Below are positions 54,201 through 63,615 of a stretch of 64,000 nt of DNA, piece after piece; within the stretch, counting starts at the first letter, position 1; each line of letters begins with the position of its first letter. The stretch spans positions 41,522,351 to 41,586,350 of the forward strand of contig JAJKFL010000004.1 of the NCBI GenBank assembly GCA_021186555.1, read 5' to 3'. Made by a program: the position numbers and the translations under genes. The DNA comes from Reticulitermes speratus. Its lineage: Eukaryota > Arthropoda > Insecta > Blattodea > Rhinotermitidae. Under the pieces are notes generated by a model, which did no database searches, was not told the DNA's origin, and saw nothing but the letters and a program-made list of their open reading frames with translations.

Positions 54201-57200
54201 AAGAATAATCGGAGGCAACTTCCAAAAACATGGTTATCCAGTTAGTCTCTGTAATGGAGTTTATGAGCTTGTGAAATGTGACACCTTGTAGTTTGGTAGA
54301 TAGCTACTAAAGTTTGGGAAAGTTGCCTCCATCTTCAGGGCGACTTTTTTCCCTGAAGATGGAGGCAACAGTTCCTCCGAAACGTTAATACCGACTTCCC
54401 GAATTACATGACGTGACATTCCATACAACTATGATCTTAATATTCACCAGCGTGAAAAGCGCTGTGTTTTCTGTGAGATAGGAGCTGAATTTATGAGTAT
54501 CATTGATGTGAATCGCTAGATGGAAAGATTATGTGAAGAATGACATAAGAAAGATGGGAATTGTTGATTGAAGACAAGTAGTGCAGGATAGGGATGGATG
54601 GAGGAGAGCAACTAGGGAGGCGCTTACTGTTTTGGTTAGTGAAGAAGAAGAAGAAGAAGAAGAAGAAGAAGATTGATGTGAACCTCCAAGTACTTCAGTT
54701 TTGCCCTGTCAGTATCACTCCACCCATGCTCCCTGCTCATCTTTATCTTAATATTGCGCTTATCAGAAGGACAAGCAGGCAAAACATTGGAAACTTCAAG
54801 ACTTAAAATGGATAACTCTCACTGGTATACAGTTGTGTGTCTCACTGACCAAAATTAGGCTTGTAACACCCAAGAATGTATTAATTTTCCATATGTAAGT
54901 TGTTACATGGCTTAGAGTACAATGTAGACTCCAGCCTAATTTTCGTAATGGATGTCTTGTGATGAAGATTTAAGTCGTATGGGATGTTGTGCCATGTATT
55001 GTCATAAGTATAATGCAGTTGGCATTTGTGTCTATCAGAGTTATATTTGTCTTACTGGAGAGATAAGATTCTGTACGACTGTCACAGAGTGGCAACACCT
55101 TGAGCTTGCAGATATGCTACACTGATGTAACATGATATAATGGTTTCTTTTAGACTTATCTTCATGTTCAGGAGGGCAGAGAGTGTATCGCATTTTCTTT
55201 CTCCAGCAGTAAGCCTGTTATATGAGTCATTTTCAAGTTTGAAGATTCAGGTCTTAGGAATATGATGCTATGTTGCTGCATGAGTGGTTGCCCATGTTTC
55301 TAAAGAATGAGTGCCTCCATCTTCAGGTTAAAGAGGCCCTACCCTTTCTTTGAAACTTTGGGATCCACTCACCCAACAGCACAGCATCATATCCTGGAAT
55401 ACCTAAATGCTCAGAACCTTAAATTTTTCAAATCTGTTGTTTTAAAAGATGCTGTAAAACTGTGATATCTTCTGTTTGAGATTTTGAGAGTGACATGTCA
55501 TATTGAAACGAATATTGTGGTGTTCTGGATTGTGGCACCATTGTAGTCTGGTAGGTGGGTTATAAGGTTTCAGTTGAACCTATTGAACCTATTGCCTCCT
55601 GCTGTCGATGTTCAACTACCAGACAGCACGGTGTCATAGCCTAGAAGGCCACAATATGAATCTTTGCCTTGTCTAAGTTGCGCAATGTAATAGTAACGGT
55701 CACTTTACCATTAATGTCCTGTTGATTTGTGAGCCATCCATGGTATATGAAGAACATGGACACAGGAATCCAGACAATAGGAATGAGGTACCACGGTGTC
55801 ACAGTCATGCACTCCAATATGTCCCAGGAGAACAGTCGCAGTTTACGGTCCACAGGGGCAGACACCCATGCCTTGTAGTGTGGGCCTAGCTTGCCCACTT
55901 GACTAAGCATTGGTTTCCTCCAGTCAACCAGTCTCTGTAAATGCAGTAATTTTGACATGTATTTTAATGCAAGATTTGAGGTTCTCATAGCACTGCTGTG
56001 AAGATTCAAGTCTTCTGGGATGTGATACTGCCTCACTGGGCAAGCGCTGTCTGATACTTTGGAGGCACCATGCACCTTTGAACCACTTGCCCAGTGACAC
56101 ATTGTCACATGCCAGCACCTAGACTTGAACCTTCATGTATTATTAAGTTGAAAGTGTTAGGGCTTACAGGAAAAAGGAAATCCAAGTTAAAAATTACTTG
56201 ACAACGGTTTCACATGGCATTTGGAATCATTTCTTTTGAACTTTGCCCTTCAACTTTGTTGTAAAGGTAAAGCTAGAAGTAAAGCCACTGTACACACCAT
56301 GACAACAATATGGGAAGTGGAGGTATAGCTCCACTCATTCTTAAACTTGGCACTAGATGGAGGTGAGTGGGTAGCCTCATGCCCTGGCTGCTTTATGCCC
56401 AGGAAAGTGCCCCTGGTACACATTGAACAGGAAGCTGGCTGGACCGTAGTGCTAGTCTGAATGTTTTGGAGAAGAGCTAAATCTGTTGCCCCTGCTGGGA
56501 GTTGAACCACAACTCCTCGGCTGTTTAGCCCATTGCCTAGTCACTATACTAACTGACCTACCCTCGCTTACCATTTTACTTTTTTTTTTAATAAAAAGTA
56601 CAGTATTTTGTCGCTGTGTAGCAACACACAGACTGACTGTCACTTCACTGTGTAGCAACACACAGACTGACTGTCACTTCACTGTGTAGCAACACACAGA
56701 CTGACTGTCACTTCACTGTGTAGCAACACACAGACTGACTGTCACTTCACTGTGTAGCAACACACAGACTGACTGTCACTTCACTGTGTAGCAACACAGA
56801 CTGACTGTCACTTCACTGTGTAGCAACACACAGACTGACTGTCACTTCACTGTGTAGCAACACACAGACTGACTGTCACTTCACTGTGTAGCAACACACA
56901 GACTGACTGTCACTTCACTGTGTAGCAACACACAGACTGACTGTCACTTCACTGTGTAGCAACACACAGACTGACTGTCACTTCACTGTGTAGCAACACA
57001 CAGACTGAATTTTACGGGCGCGTGGATGAACCTGAATGTGCAAATGTTGACCACAATGATGATGAAGTACAGACACCCCCGCTCTCCACCCCCAGGTTAT
57101 GTAAGCCCTCACTTAACATAAATGCGACTTTATGTATACTTTTCCGTAAACCACATATAACAAAATTCAGGGTACAGAAATATTACGTTTTGCTCAGAAT

Positions 57201-58626
57201 GTAAACTTCCATTATTAGGGATATTTTTTAAAAATCAATACATGTCCAAACTGAAAGACTGCATTTCACAAACTAAGGTACCCTAGTGTAAGAATTATAG
57301 ACACAAAAAAATAATTGAACTGTAACTACAAATTTGCCATTTTTCCATTGAATTATTTACTGTACCCACATTTATTTTTAAGGTTTTGAACACAATTACA
57401 CTTTGCTTAGTATCTCAGTAGACAGTTATAGGTGTAACAGCATGCACACATGTATACTATATAAGTAAATAAAATTATATATATATGTGTGTGTGTTTGG
57501 TGGGTAGTCGGTCAATTTTCAACATGTAAAGGTTGAGTTACATAAAAGTTTGCAGAATGGAACCCTGACATTTACATTTACATTTCATGAATCCAACGTC
57601 AGCTCACAGGCTGCTGGATATGAAACAAGTCAAGTACTACTAATATCAATGACAATCACAATCAACAACCAAATACACAGTTTTTCACCCTTTACAGGAA
57701 AATATACAATATAAAAGATATAAGATATAAAGTTTAAATGTTTACAGATATAAGCATAAAGCACAATATAAAAATAGGGCCATTCCATACCAATTCCTGG
57801 TATATCACACAGACCATTATTAGTCACCAAGCACATAAAGTCCAATTATCAAGATAAGAAATCTTCTAATGAATAAAAGGAATGAGTTAGAAGATATTGC
57901 ATCAGTGCATTTTTAAATTGCGCCTGGTCATGTTGGAGTTTCCTGATATGTATGGGCAATTTATTGAAAACCTTTGTAGTAGTATAAATAACACCCCTTT
58001 GTATAACTGAACGATAGACTAATGGTCTATGCAAGTGATTCCCCTGCCTAGTATTGGTACAATGTAATTCTCGATTTGTTTGAAAATAAGAGAAATTTTT
58101 TATAACAAACATAGCCAACGAGAGTACAGGGCATACACAAAAGAATGGTGCGGTTTTAATAGTGTTCATTATTAAAACCGCACCATTCTTTTGTGTATGC
58201 ACTGTATATACAAACATGGAACTGTTAGAATATCAAGTTTTTTAAACCAAGTTCTACATGAACTCCTGCAGGCCAATCCCATTGAAATTGGTTCATGTCT
58301 GTGGTTTATAGCATTGCAGCTTTAAAAGTAAGGTTGAACTGATTACAAGGGTGGATCAGTTTCAGTACCTCCAAATCCTCAACAGTAGAATCTTGTGGTG
58401 TGCCAGCTAGTCTGTATTCTCTCATTAGGTATGAGGCAGCAGGAGAGTGGTTTGTGTCGAGAAATTTTTCGGTGATTGAGCGCCCTCTGTATGGTGACAC
58501 AGAGTTCCGTCCCCCTGGGTGAAATTGTAGAAACTTGGCGATGTCATATCTGTCTCCTTTGTGCTTTACTATGAATTCCTTTTCACTGTCATTTGTTTTT
58601 ATCTTGCCATTCTGTGCTGCTGACAT
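45153..58626 (-). CDS. FA2H: FA2H: fatty acid 2-hydroxylase, complete in six coding exons
   Basis: Exons: 58626-58369, 55934-55709, 53824-53661, 49546-49414 (proximal acceptor), 46814-46695 and 45238-45153. Phases and GT/AG sites agree throughout, giving 328 residues (human 372). Seen: an N-terminal cytochrome b5 domain with HPGG at 36-39 and the second heme His near 60. LVDWRKP follows at 88-94, then membrane segments and the histidine boxes of the di-iron hydroxylase: HRWVFH (188-193), HGLHH (211-215), HFYLHH (269-274) and YHNQHH (289-294). Known: the enzyme puts an R-2-hydroxyl on fatty acids for ceramides in the ER, taking electrons through its b5 domain; in insects this lipid class bears on cuticle and membrane sphingolipids. 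Exon 4's acceptor is repeated five times, so longer isoforms are possible. Introns hold many repeats. Confidence 0.94.
45390..45556. mobile_element. Fold-back MITE (copy 6, diverged)
   Basis: CCTTCACCTTCATGGTCAAG core and the right end CACAGATCACATTCCGGAAC; the left end is weak. It lies in FA2H intron 5. Confidence 0.6.
46018..46207. mobile_element. Fold-back MITE (copy 7)
   Basis: Ends TTTCTGGGATATAACAGC and GTAACATCTCAGAAGAC, in FA2H intron 5. Confidence 0.65.
46447..46677. repeat. 45-bp tandem array, 5 copies
   Basis: The unit begins GTGATCACCAGCTAGTCTCA and is itself partly palindromic (GGTGATC...GATCACC). It lies in FA2H intron 5, ending beside exon 5. Confidence 0.96.
46695..46814 (-). 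CDS. FA2H: FA2H coding exon 5 (last histidine boxes)
   Basis: Acceptor TTTTTACAG, donor GTAAAT; 120 nt encoding [20 protein letters not shown] and [15 protein letters not shown]. The 45-bp array begins 18 bp past its donor. Confidence 0.94.
46815..49413. other. FA2H intron 4, AT-rich
   Basis: The central 47,100-49,300 is notably AT-rich with runs of A/T. ORFs here lack domain similarity. A GA-rich tract sits at 47325-47341. Confidence 0.5.
49414..49546 (-). CDS. FA2H: FA2H coding exon 4 (proximal-acceptor form)
   Basis: Acceptor ACCACACAG before 49546, donor GTAAGA; 133 nt encoding [17 protein letters not shown], then [18 protein letters not shown] and SFTTGGTVI. If a more distal acceptor is used (49645, 49744, 49843 or 49942), the exon grows by 99 nt per copy with no stop and no frame change. 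Confidence 0.85.
49479..49970. repeat. 99-bp tandem repeat spanning an FA2H splice acceptor, 5 copies
   Basis: Each unit holds (gene sense) 30 nt of intron ending GTCTGTCTGACCACACAG and 69 nt of exon encoding VPFDG to IMY. Acceptors fall at 49546, 49645, 49744, 49843 and 49942. Copies are nearly identical; the outermost has RRLLFPTV and ILVLIMY. The unit boundary sits at a TAC shared by the exon and intron positions. Confidence 0.95.
49971..50784. other. FA2H intron 3, no feature recognised
   Basis: Contains GAT/GAA-rich short tandem tracts at 50469-50500 and 50525-50545; nothing else recognised. Confidence 0.5.
50785..50998 (+). mobile_element. tRNA-like SINE, family 2 (copy 3)
   Basis: CGGAGGCCCAGGTTCAGTTCC (B-box region), GGGACAGGTCTTTCTCCAAG, CATTCCAGTGATACTCCATA and the tail CATTGTTAAATAACA. 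Confidence 0.82.
51165..51395 (+). mobile_element. tRNA-like SINE, family 2-related (copy 4)
   Basis: AGGTGTCCAGTTCAAATCTTGG is the B-box region. The middle segment differs from other copies (GTTCTTGTGGTTTTCCTCAG), so it may be a sister subfamily. It ends GACACTGCCATTAAACAAAA. Confidence 0.6.
51590..52035. mobile_element. Interspersed repeat (TARQATD-type), copy 2
   Basis: Parallels 14470-15112 without its TG tract: GTAACCATTGTTGCCATGG, GCCGTATTATATTGCC, TTTCATGAAAATGTG and GACAGACATGGCAAAGCTAA. Confidence 0.72.
52036..52425. other. FA2H intron 3, no feature recognised
   Basis: Non-coding; a purine-rich stretch lies at 52071-52135. Confidence 0.45.
52426..52579. mobile_element. Fold-back MITE (copy 8)
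   Basis: Ends GTCTTCTGGGATGTAATGCT and CAACGTAACATCCCAGAAGAC; in FA2H intron 3. Confidence 0.8.
52580..53305. other. FA2H intron 3, no feature recognised
   Basis: Contains part of a 150-codon plus-strand ORF without recognisable motifs; it runs into the ACTC repeat and is unlikely to be a gene. Confidence 0.45.
53307..53412. repeat. (CACT)n/(CACC)n/(CGCT)n microsatellite
   Basis: About 26 tetranucleotide units with CACT, CACC and CGCT variants. Confidence 0.93.
53661..53824 (-). CDS. FA2H: FA2H coding exon 3 (first histidine boxes)
   Basis: Acceptor CATGTTACAG, donor GTATTT; 164 nt. It encodes [31 protein letters not shown] and [11 protein letters not shown]. The ORF visible in another frame here is not used. 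Confidence 0.93.
53826..54320. other. FA2H intron 2, right of exon 3
   Basis: No gene; an 81-codon plus-strand ORF (54046-54291) has no recognisable feature. Confidence 0.45.
54322..54369. repeat. Perfect 19-bp inverted repeat
   Basis: GTTGCCTCCATCTTCAGGG and its exact inverse are separated by 10 nt (CGACTTTTTT). It matches the core motif of the fold-back MITE family, and is followed by CCTCCGAAACGTTAATACC. Confidence 0.85.
54515..54641 (+). mobile_element. Non-LTR retrotransposon tail fragment
   Basis: With one internal stop the frame reads [16 protein letters not shown] and [20 protein letters not shown], the terminal box of a large class of arthropod non-LTR ORF2 proteins. A (GAA)n tract follows at 54642-54671. 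Confidence 0.7.
54642..54671. repeat. (GAA)n microsatellite
   Basis: Ten GAA units abutting the non-LTR fragment's 3' end. Confidence 0.9.
54676..54800 (+). mobile_element. tRNA-like SINE, family 2 (copy 5, 3' part only)
   Basis: CCAAGTACTTCAGTTTTGCC, TGTCAGTATCACTCCACCC and CTTATCTTAATATT-like tail match the 3' half of copy 3. Confidence 0.55.
54801..55250. other. FA2H intron 2, no feature recognised
   Basis: Non-coding on both strands. Confidence 0.45.
55251..55403. mobile_element. Fold-back MITE (copy 9, diverged)
   Basis: Core TGCCTCCATCTTCAGGTTAA; ends GTCTTAGGAATATGATGCT and AGCATCATATCCTGGAATAC. Confidence 0.65.
55521..55650. mobile_element. Fold-back MITE (copy 10)
   Basis: Ends TGTTCTGGATTGTGGCACCA and CGGTGTCATAGCCTAGAAGG. 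It finishes 59 bp from the FA2H exon 2 donor. Confidence 0.6.
55709..55934 (-). CDS. FA2H: FA2H coding exon 2
   Basis: Acceptor GCATTTACAG, donor GTAAAG; 226 nt. It encodes [30 protein letters not shown] and the first membrane segment [19 protein letters not shown]. Confidence 0.94.
56010..56123. mobile_element. Fold-back MITE (copy 11)
   Basis: Left end GTCTTCTGGGATGTGATACT; right end GACACATTGTCACATGCCAG. It begins 76 bp upstream of FA2H exon 2. Confidence 0.7.
56261..56568 (-). mobile_element. tRNA-derived SINE, family 1 (copy 5)
   Basis: Full-length on the reverse strand: head with GTGGTTCAACTCCCAGCAGG, then TTCAGACTAGCACTACGGTC, CATCTAGTGCCAAGTTTAAG and GCTATACCTCCACTTCCCAT, the segment matching the 24-bp minisatellite unit. 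In FA2H intron 1. Confidence 0.85.
56608..57009. repeat. 34-bp tandem array, about 12 copies
   Basis: The unit begins CACTGTGTAGCAACACACAG; one copy lacks a CA pair (near 56790). In FA2H intron 1. Confidence 0.97.
57010..57560. other. FA2H intron 1, no feature recognised
   Basis: AT-rich non-coding, with a short TATA/TG tract at about 57472-57496. Confidence 0.45.
57569..58161 (-). mobile_element. Non-LTR retrotransposon 3' end, 5'-truncated (jockey/CR1-like)
   Basis: The reverse strand reads [40 protein letters not shown] and [18 protein letters not shown], the characteristic C-terminus of ORF2, followed by a 3' UTR. The end is an ATGTAA repeat (plus ACATTTACATTTACATTT near 57569), a typical non-LTR tail. 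The frame through the tail is open, so it is younger than the relic at 12965. An exact inverted repeat sits at its truncated 5' end. Confidence 0.8.
58131..58200. repeat. Perfect inverted repeat, 31-bp arms, 8-bp loop
   Basis: Arms 58131-58161 and 58170-58200 are exact inverses around GTGTTCAT. It marks the 5' junction of the non-LTR element. Confidence 0.95.
58369..58626 (-). CDS. FA2H: FA2H coding exon 1 (cytochrome b5 domain)
   Basis: 86 codons from [10 protein letters not shown] to STVEDLE; donor GTACTG. It contains [22 protein letters not shown] and [11 protein letters not shown] splice-acceptor-like TTAATTTCAG ends at 58652, so the exon probably begins at 58651 with a short 5' UTR and the promoter lies further right. 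Confidence 0.92.
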
Positions 58627-58739
58627 ATTGCTTGAAGTCCTGACGGTAGGTCTGAAATTAAAAGAAGAAAATGGAGGTTTCTGTACCATCCAAACACAAT
58701 TAACTATGAGGGTGTATAATACAGTTCCTATCCAAAACT

Positions 58740-58985
58740 TGTCAATGGAGTTGGAAGTGACATAACTACAATTGTTTGGCCATGCAGAAAGAATAGAAAG
58801 ACCATTGATACTGAGAAGGGCATTAGAACTATAATTTAAAGCAACGAGACATACAGGATGATGCAGAATAAGATGGGTGAGCCAAGCACTGGAAGACATC
58901 AAGAAGAGAGCTTAGAAATGGCAGGAAATTGAAAAGGCAGGATTATGCAGAACTAGAAGAGATTGGAGACTTTCATCCGTCAACC
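58740..58985 (+). mobile_element. Non-LTR retrotransposon 3' fragment (as at 34285)
   Basis: One frame with stops reads LQLFGHAERIERPLILRRAL, then IRWVSQALEDIKKRA and RRDWRLSSVNL, the C-terminal box of ORF2. It lies upstream of FA2H exon 1. Confidence 0.68.
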
Positions 58986-58999
58986 TTTAGGGAACTGCA

Positions 59000-59400
59000 A
59001 CAATAAAAAGAAAAATAATCATTTTACCACCTGTTTTGTATGGTTGTCTTATGTGACCTGTAGCTGACAGAGAGTAATATAAATTGTGAATGTTTAAAAG
59101 CATAGTGGATGGGAAAGTATGTGAGCCTAAGACAGTAGAAGTAAGGTGGAACAGCTGTAAAGCTATGTAAAGTTGAAAGAAGCATGCTTAACAAACACTG
59201 AGAATAGGACCAAAAACCCGCCATAATATAGTCACTGTGAAAGTATGGTTTATGAAATAATTTGAAATTGTTATTGACAACTGAAATGATGGTAAAGGAT
59301 TAGTGAAAATTCCTGGGGTAATATTAGAGAAACTTACTGTACATATTGATTATATCTGTGAAATGAGATTTGAAGTTGTTGTAGCAATGAACATTAAGAT
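59000..59400. other. Upstream of FA2H, no feature recognised
   Basis: Non-coding; could include FA2H promoter or a 5' UTR exon, but no motif fixes one. Confidence 0.4.
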
Positions 59401-59404
59401 TATG

Positions 59405-59500
59405 GTCTTCTGGAATGTGGTGTCATATTTTCTACTATGAAGATTAATGAAATGTTGGAAGTCCTGTACCAGACTGAATGACATCACATCCCAGAGGACT
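59405..59500. mobile_element. Fold-back MITE (copy 12, short)
   Basis: GTCTTCTGGAATGTGGTGTC and GACATCACATCCCAGAGGAC. Confidence 0.7.
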
Positions 59501-60500
59501 GTAGTCCTGATATCCATTGCTGGGAGAACCTCAGATATTTACATTTTGAACTGCCTTGTGTTCGTGTCCAGTGTTTAAACATTTATGTTCTGTTGTGTTT
59601 GTTTGTTTGTTTGTGTCTGTATTTTTCATGGTTTATTTAGCAACATTTTCACAAGCGTATGTTTGGTATTCTGTTATCACAGTAATGTTCTGAGATTGTT
59701 GTCATCTCTCAGTCTGCCATCTCTTTGGTTAGCTGTGACTCCACACACTATGCGGGAATAATTTTCACATGTTCTACAGAATAATGAACTTGCTTGAAAA
59801 CATTTTTGAGACCAAAACCGATGTGTTGCATTTTTATGGCAATGAGATGTGCACATGCACAGTGTGGTGCTTCTCAAAACACGTGACATGCGCACGAAAC
59901 ATAATGCAGTGTAGGATGTAGATCAGTATTGTGAAGTGAGTATATTATTTACATGCTTATGATTATTGTTTCAAAAAATGTAACTGCATTTGGAAACAAT
60001 TTTTGTGTACTTTTGAGCATGTTTTGCCTGCAGGACTGGGTGTTGTGAGTCACACAGTATGACTGGCCTGGTGTGTAAGTTGTTCAAGTGTGTAAAGAAC
60101 CAGACTTATCAGATAAGACAGGAACTATTACCTTCCTCCTCCAGACTACACTGTAACGTGATAGTCTATATTCACTGAACCACATGTGTTTACTCACATG
60201 TGGTTGTTTTAATTCCCAGTGTTCTTTCCTTTCTTAAAGTAAACAGCTAAGTTAATGAGATTGGCATTCTGTTTGTGTGGCTCCCCATTTTAATTTTTGA
60301 ATGAGTTTCCTAATTTTCATGGAACTTGGTATGAATGACATGCCGTTACAGAACATTCCAACACTGCACTTTTAATAACAGGTATATGCATGCATTTGTG
60401 AGTTTGGAGCAATGCATGTGTCATTTACTTTAAGGCCCTGAGATGGTGTATGGTAATATGTTGTGGTGGAAAAGTTCTTAAGATAATATTTTGTGGAATG
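59501..60500. other. Intergenic, no feature recognised
   Basis: Only a (TTTG)n tract at about 59596-59615. Confidence 0.45.
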
Positions 60501-60506
60501 TAGTGC

Positions 60507-61518
60507 AACATGGCACCTGTATGGACATGTAGTGTGTAACATGACAGCTGTATGGACATGCAGTGTTTAACATGACAGCTGTATGGACATGCAGTGTGTA
60601 ACATGACAGCTGTATGGACATGTAGTGTGTAACATGACAGCTGTATGGACATGCAGTGTGTAACATGACAGCTGTATGGACATGCAGTGTGTAACATGAC
60701 AGCTGTATGGACATGCAGTGTGTAACATGACAGCTGTATGGACATGCAGTGTGTAACATGGCACCTGTATGGACATGCAGTGTGTAACATGGCAACTGTA
60801 TGGACACGCAGTGTGCAACATGACAGCTGTATGGACATGCAGTGTGTAACATGACAGCTGTATGGACATGCAGTGTGTAACATGACAGCTGTATGGACAT
60901 GCAGTGTGTAACATGGCAACTGTATGGACACGCAGTGTGCAACATGACAGCTGTATGGATATGCAGTGTGTAACATGACAGCTGTATGGACATGCAGTGT
61001 GTAACATGGCAGCTGTATGGACATGCAGTGTGTAACATGACAGCTGTATGGACATGCAGTGTAACATGACAGCTGTATGGACATGCAGTGTGTAACATGA
61101 CAGCTGTATGGACATGCAGTGTGTAACATGACAGCTGTATGGACATGCAGTGTGTAACATGGCAACTGTATGGACATGCAGTGTGTAACATGACAGCTGT
61201 ATGGACATGCAGTGTGTAACATGACAGCTGTATGGACATGCAGTGTGTAACATGACAGCTGTATGGACATGCAGTGTGTAACATGGCAACTGTATGGACA
61301 TGCAGTGTGCAACATGACAGCTGTATGGACATGCAGTGTGTAACATGACAGCTGTATGGACATGCAGTGTGTAACATGACAGCTGTATGGACATGCAGTG
61401 TGTAACATGACAGCTGTATGGACATGCAGTGTGTAACATGGCAACTGTATGGACATGCAGTGTGTAACATGACAGCTGTATGGACATGCAGTGTGCAACA
61501 TGACAGCTGTATGGACAT
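60507..61518. repeat. 31-bp minisatellite, about 33 copies
   Basis: The unit contains GTAACATGACAGCTGTATGG then ACATGCAGTGT. Variants GGCAACTG, GGCACCTG and ACACGCAGTGTGC recur at intervals, showing block duplication (for example near 60781 and 60905). Open frames of up to 384 codons exist in all three reverse-strand frames because the unit lacks stops, so they are not genes. Confidence 0.97.
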
Positions 61519-61601
61519 TTTCTTTACTGTCAGTTTTAAGGTGATAACTAACAAACCTTGCGAAACTTGAGGTTCTCATGGTGGTTCTGCTGCAAATTTA
61601 A

Positions 61602-61780
61602 GTCTTCTGAGATGTGATGTTGTGCCATTGGATGGGTAGTTTCCAGCATTTTTAAGAGATTAGTGCCTTCTTCTTCAGGGTCAGGAAATCCAAGAAGACT
61701 CCTTGACCCTGAAGGTGATGACACTGCAGTCCTTGTAAACGTCAGGAACTACTGGCCCAGTGACACAATGTCACATCTTC
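61602..61780. mobile_element. Fold-back MITE (copy 13)
   Basis: GTCTTCTGAGATGTGATGTT and CACAATGTCACATCTTC ends; the core has two facing hairpins TTCTTCAGGGTCAGGA and TCCTTGACCCTGAAGG. Confidence 0.75.
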
Positions 61781-61967
61781 AGCTAGGCATGTGAAATTTG
61801 GTACAGAAATGTATTGTAAACGTAGTTGCATATGCGTTATGAAATACTGTTTGTAAGTCACAAGTAACAGGCATGATGACAGTGCGAAGCATTGAGGTTA
61901 TATTCGACAGATTTAATGTAGACAAGATGCGTAATTAAGTAATGGATTCTTCATAGCAATATAACAA

Positions 61968-61975
61968 TGACAATG

Positions 61976-62047
<72 letters not shown>

Positions 62048-62079
62048 ACAAACAACAGCAACAACAACAACAACAACAT
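61968..62079. repeat. (CAA)n/(CAG)n microsatellite
   Basis: About 37 CAA units with scattered CAG. Confidence 0.95.
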
Positions 62080-62099
62080 AATCAGATTGATAGTTCTAT

Positions 62100-63055
62100 A
62101 AATCAGTACAACTGGAAAGTAGGACTTATGAGTGCTCTGTGTTTTCACTATTATGTCATGTGTGTAGGTTTTCTTTTCTCTTGGCCTAATTTTTGTTACT
62201 CAGTCATGTTGAAATATAAATAGCTTTGTTAGGTTTTAGATATACTTTGTTAAAGTCTTAAACTGTGGGTTTATCAGCTAATTACCAGTTGTATAATTTA
62301 TGTTGTAATTCTGTCAGAGATAAAAGCTGTGTGTCTTATCTCTTCCTTAACAATGCAGCCTTGACCACTTTGTGAGATCCTTCAGGTATATACCAAGGTA
62401 TTCATAATAGAGTCTTGGTAACAGGGTTTGGATGCATACAATACATAAACATCTTGAAGGAGAGAGCCCCATTTCATAAATCAGGAAAGTAATCAACCTC
62501 ACTTAATGACAGCCAGAGCTCACCTGAAGGGAGAGTGGTTTGTGCAGTAGGAGGAGAAGGGGGGAAGCTGACTCACCAGTTGCGTGGTCTCATCCTGATT
62601 TTTCTGAACCAACCATGAAAGCTTGGAGTGATGGTACTAAGATGCGTGCTCACTGAAGGTTGAAATTCTGAATATTGACTCTCTATTCTTACATTGAAAT
62701 GGACTACAGTCATTTCTATCCCCTTCTTTCCATTTCCCTGCTCACAGTTAATGCTCTGAGCAAGTTAGTGTGGCATTAATGCTCTAGACCAGTGCACTAA
62801 TGCCTTAGAATTAGTTTCTGTTGATTGTTACTTTAGGGCAGCATCTCACATACAATATGAATTAAGACAGCTGTCTTCAGTAATCGAAGGATTAATCAGC
62901 TGTAATCAGCCTAATATGTACTGATTTTTGGGGTATGAGGCAAGCACAACTAATAGAGAAAACAAAGTGTTTGGTACGTTTGACAAGAGGACCAATCCAG
63001 CAAAACAGAAACTGATTGCTCATCGCCTTTTACAGCACCCAAAGCTTTTTATCAC
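62100..63055. other. Intergenic, no feature recognised
   Basis: Non-coding on both strands. Confidence 0.45.
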
Positions 63056-63057
63056 AT

Positions 63058-63190
63058 TGCAACCAACTGCCACTTGACCCTGTCATCAGCCATTTAATCC
63101 AGTCCACACCCCTTCCCCATACCCTGTTTATCGTTTGTTTTAATATTATCCTCCCATGTATGTCTTGGTCTGCCAAGTAGTCTCTTCCCG
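63058..63190 (-). mobile_element. RTE-like 3' fragment (minus strand)
   Basis: The reverse strand has GACTACTTGGCAGACCAAGA, GGAGGATAATATTAAAAC and GGTGTGGACTGGATTAAATG, the family's tail boxes. Confidence 0.65.
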
Positions 63191-63319
63191 TCAGGTTGTC
63201 AACTATATTCTTGCATTATACTCATCTTTGTCATGCCAGGTCATGTGCAACTCTTCAGAACAGTGAGAGCTGTCAGCAGCTGCCTACCCTCGCTGTCTGC
63301 TACTTCATATTCCTAGGGA

Positions 63320-63615
63320 CATTATTTTATCTGACAACTGTCACTAGTCACTTACAGTTGGCTTGCTTAACTTATAACATTTTGACGTCCATTGAACAGC
63401 AAGTGTGTTAGATACACAATGTGTCTGCAATACATTTCCCACAACGTCTTTAAATACAGTGAGGAAAAATGTAATATTGTAACTGCAGTACATTGCACTG
63501 AAACACATGGACTGTGACTGAACTGCAGAGTGGAATAGTGGTGAGTGCTGCGTTGCCTGCCGCTATGTCAAATGATGTGAGTGAAGAGTGATGCGCTTTG
63601 CCGGATAAAATAATG
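63320..63615. mobile_element. MITE with TIRs (copy 2)
   Basis: CATTATTTTATCTGACAACT at the left and the near-inverse CTTTGCCGGATAAAATAATG at the right. The internal CACTTATAACATTTTGAC-type segments match 10895-11174. Confidence 0.82.

Noticed and set aside
60425-61579. 384-, 358- and 306-codon minus-strand ORFs
   Set aside because: By-products of the 31-bp array; the three frames encode the same repeat in rotation.
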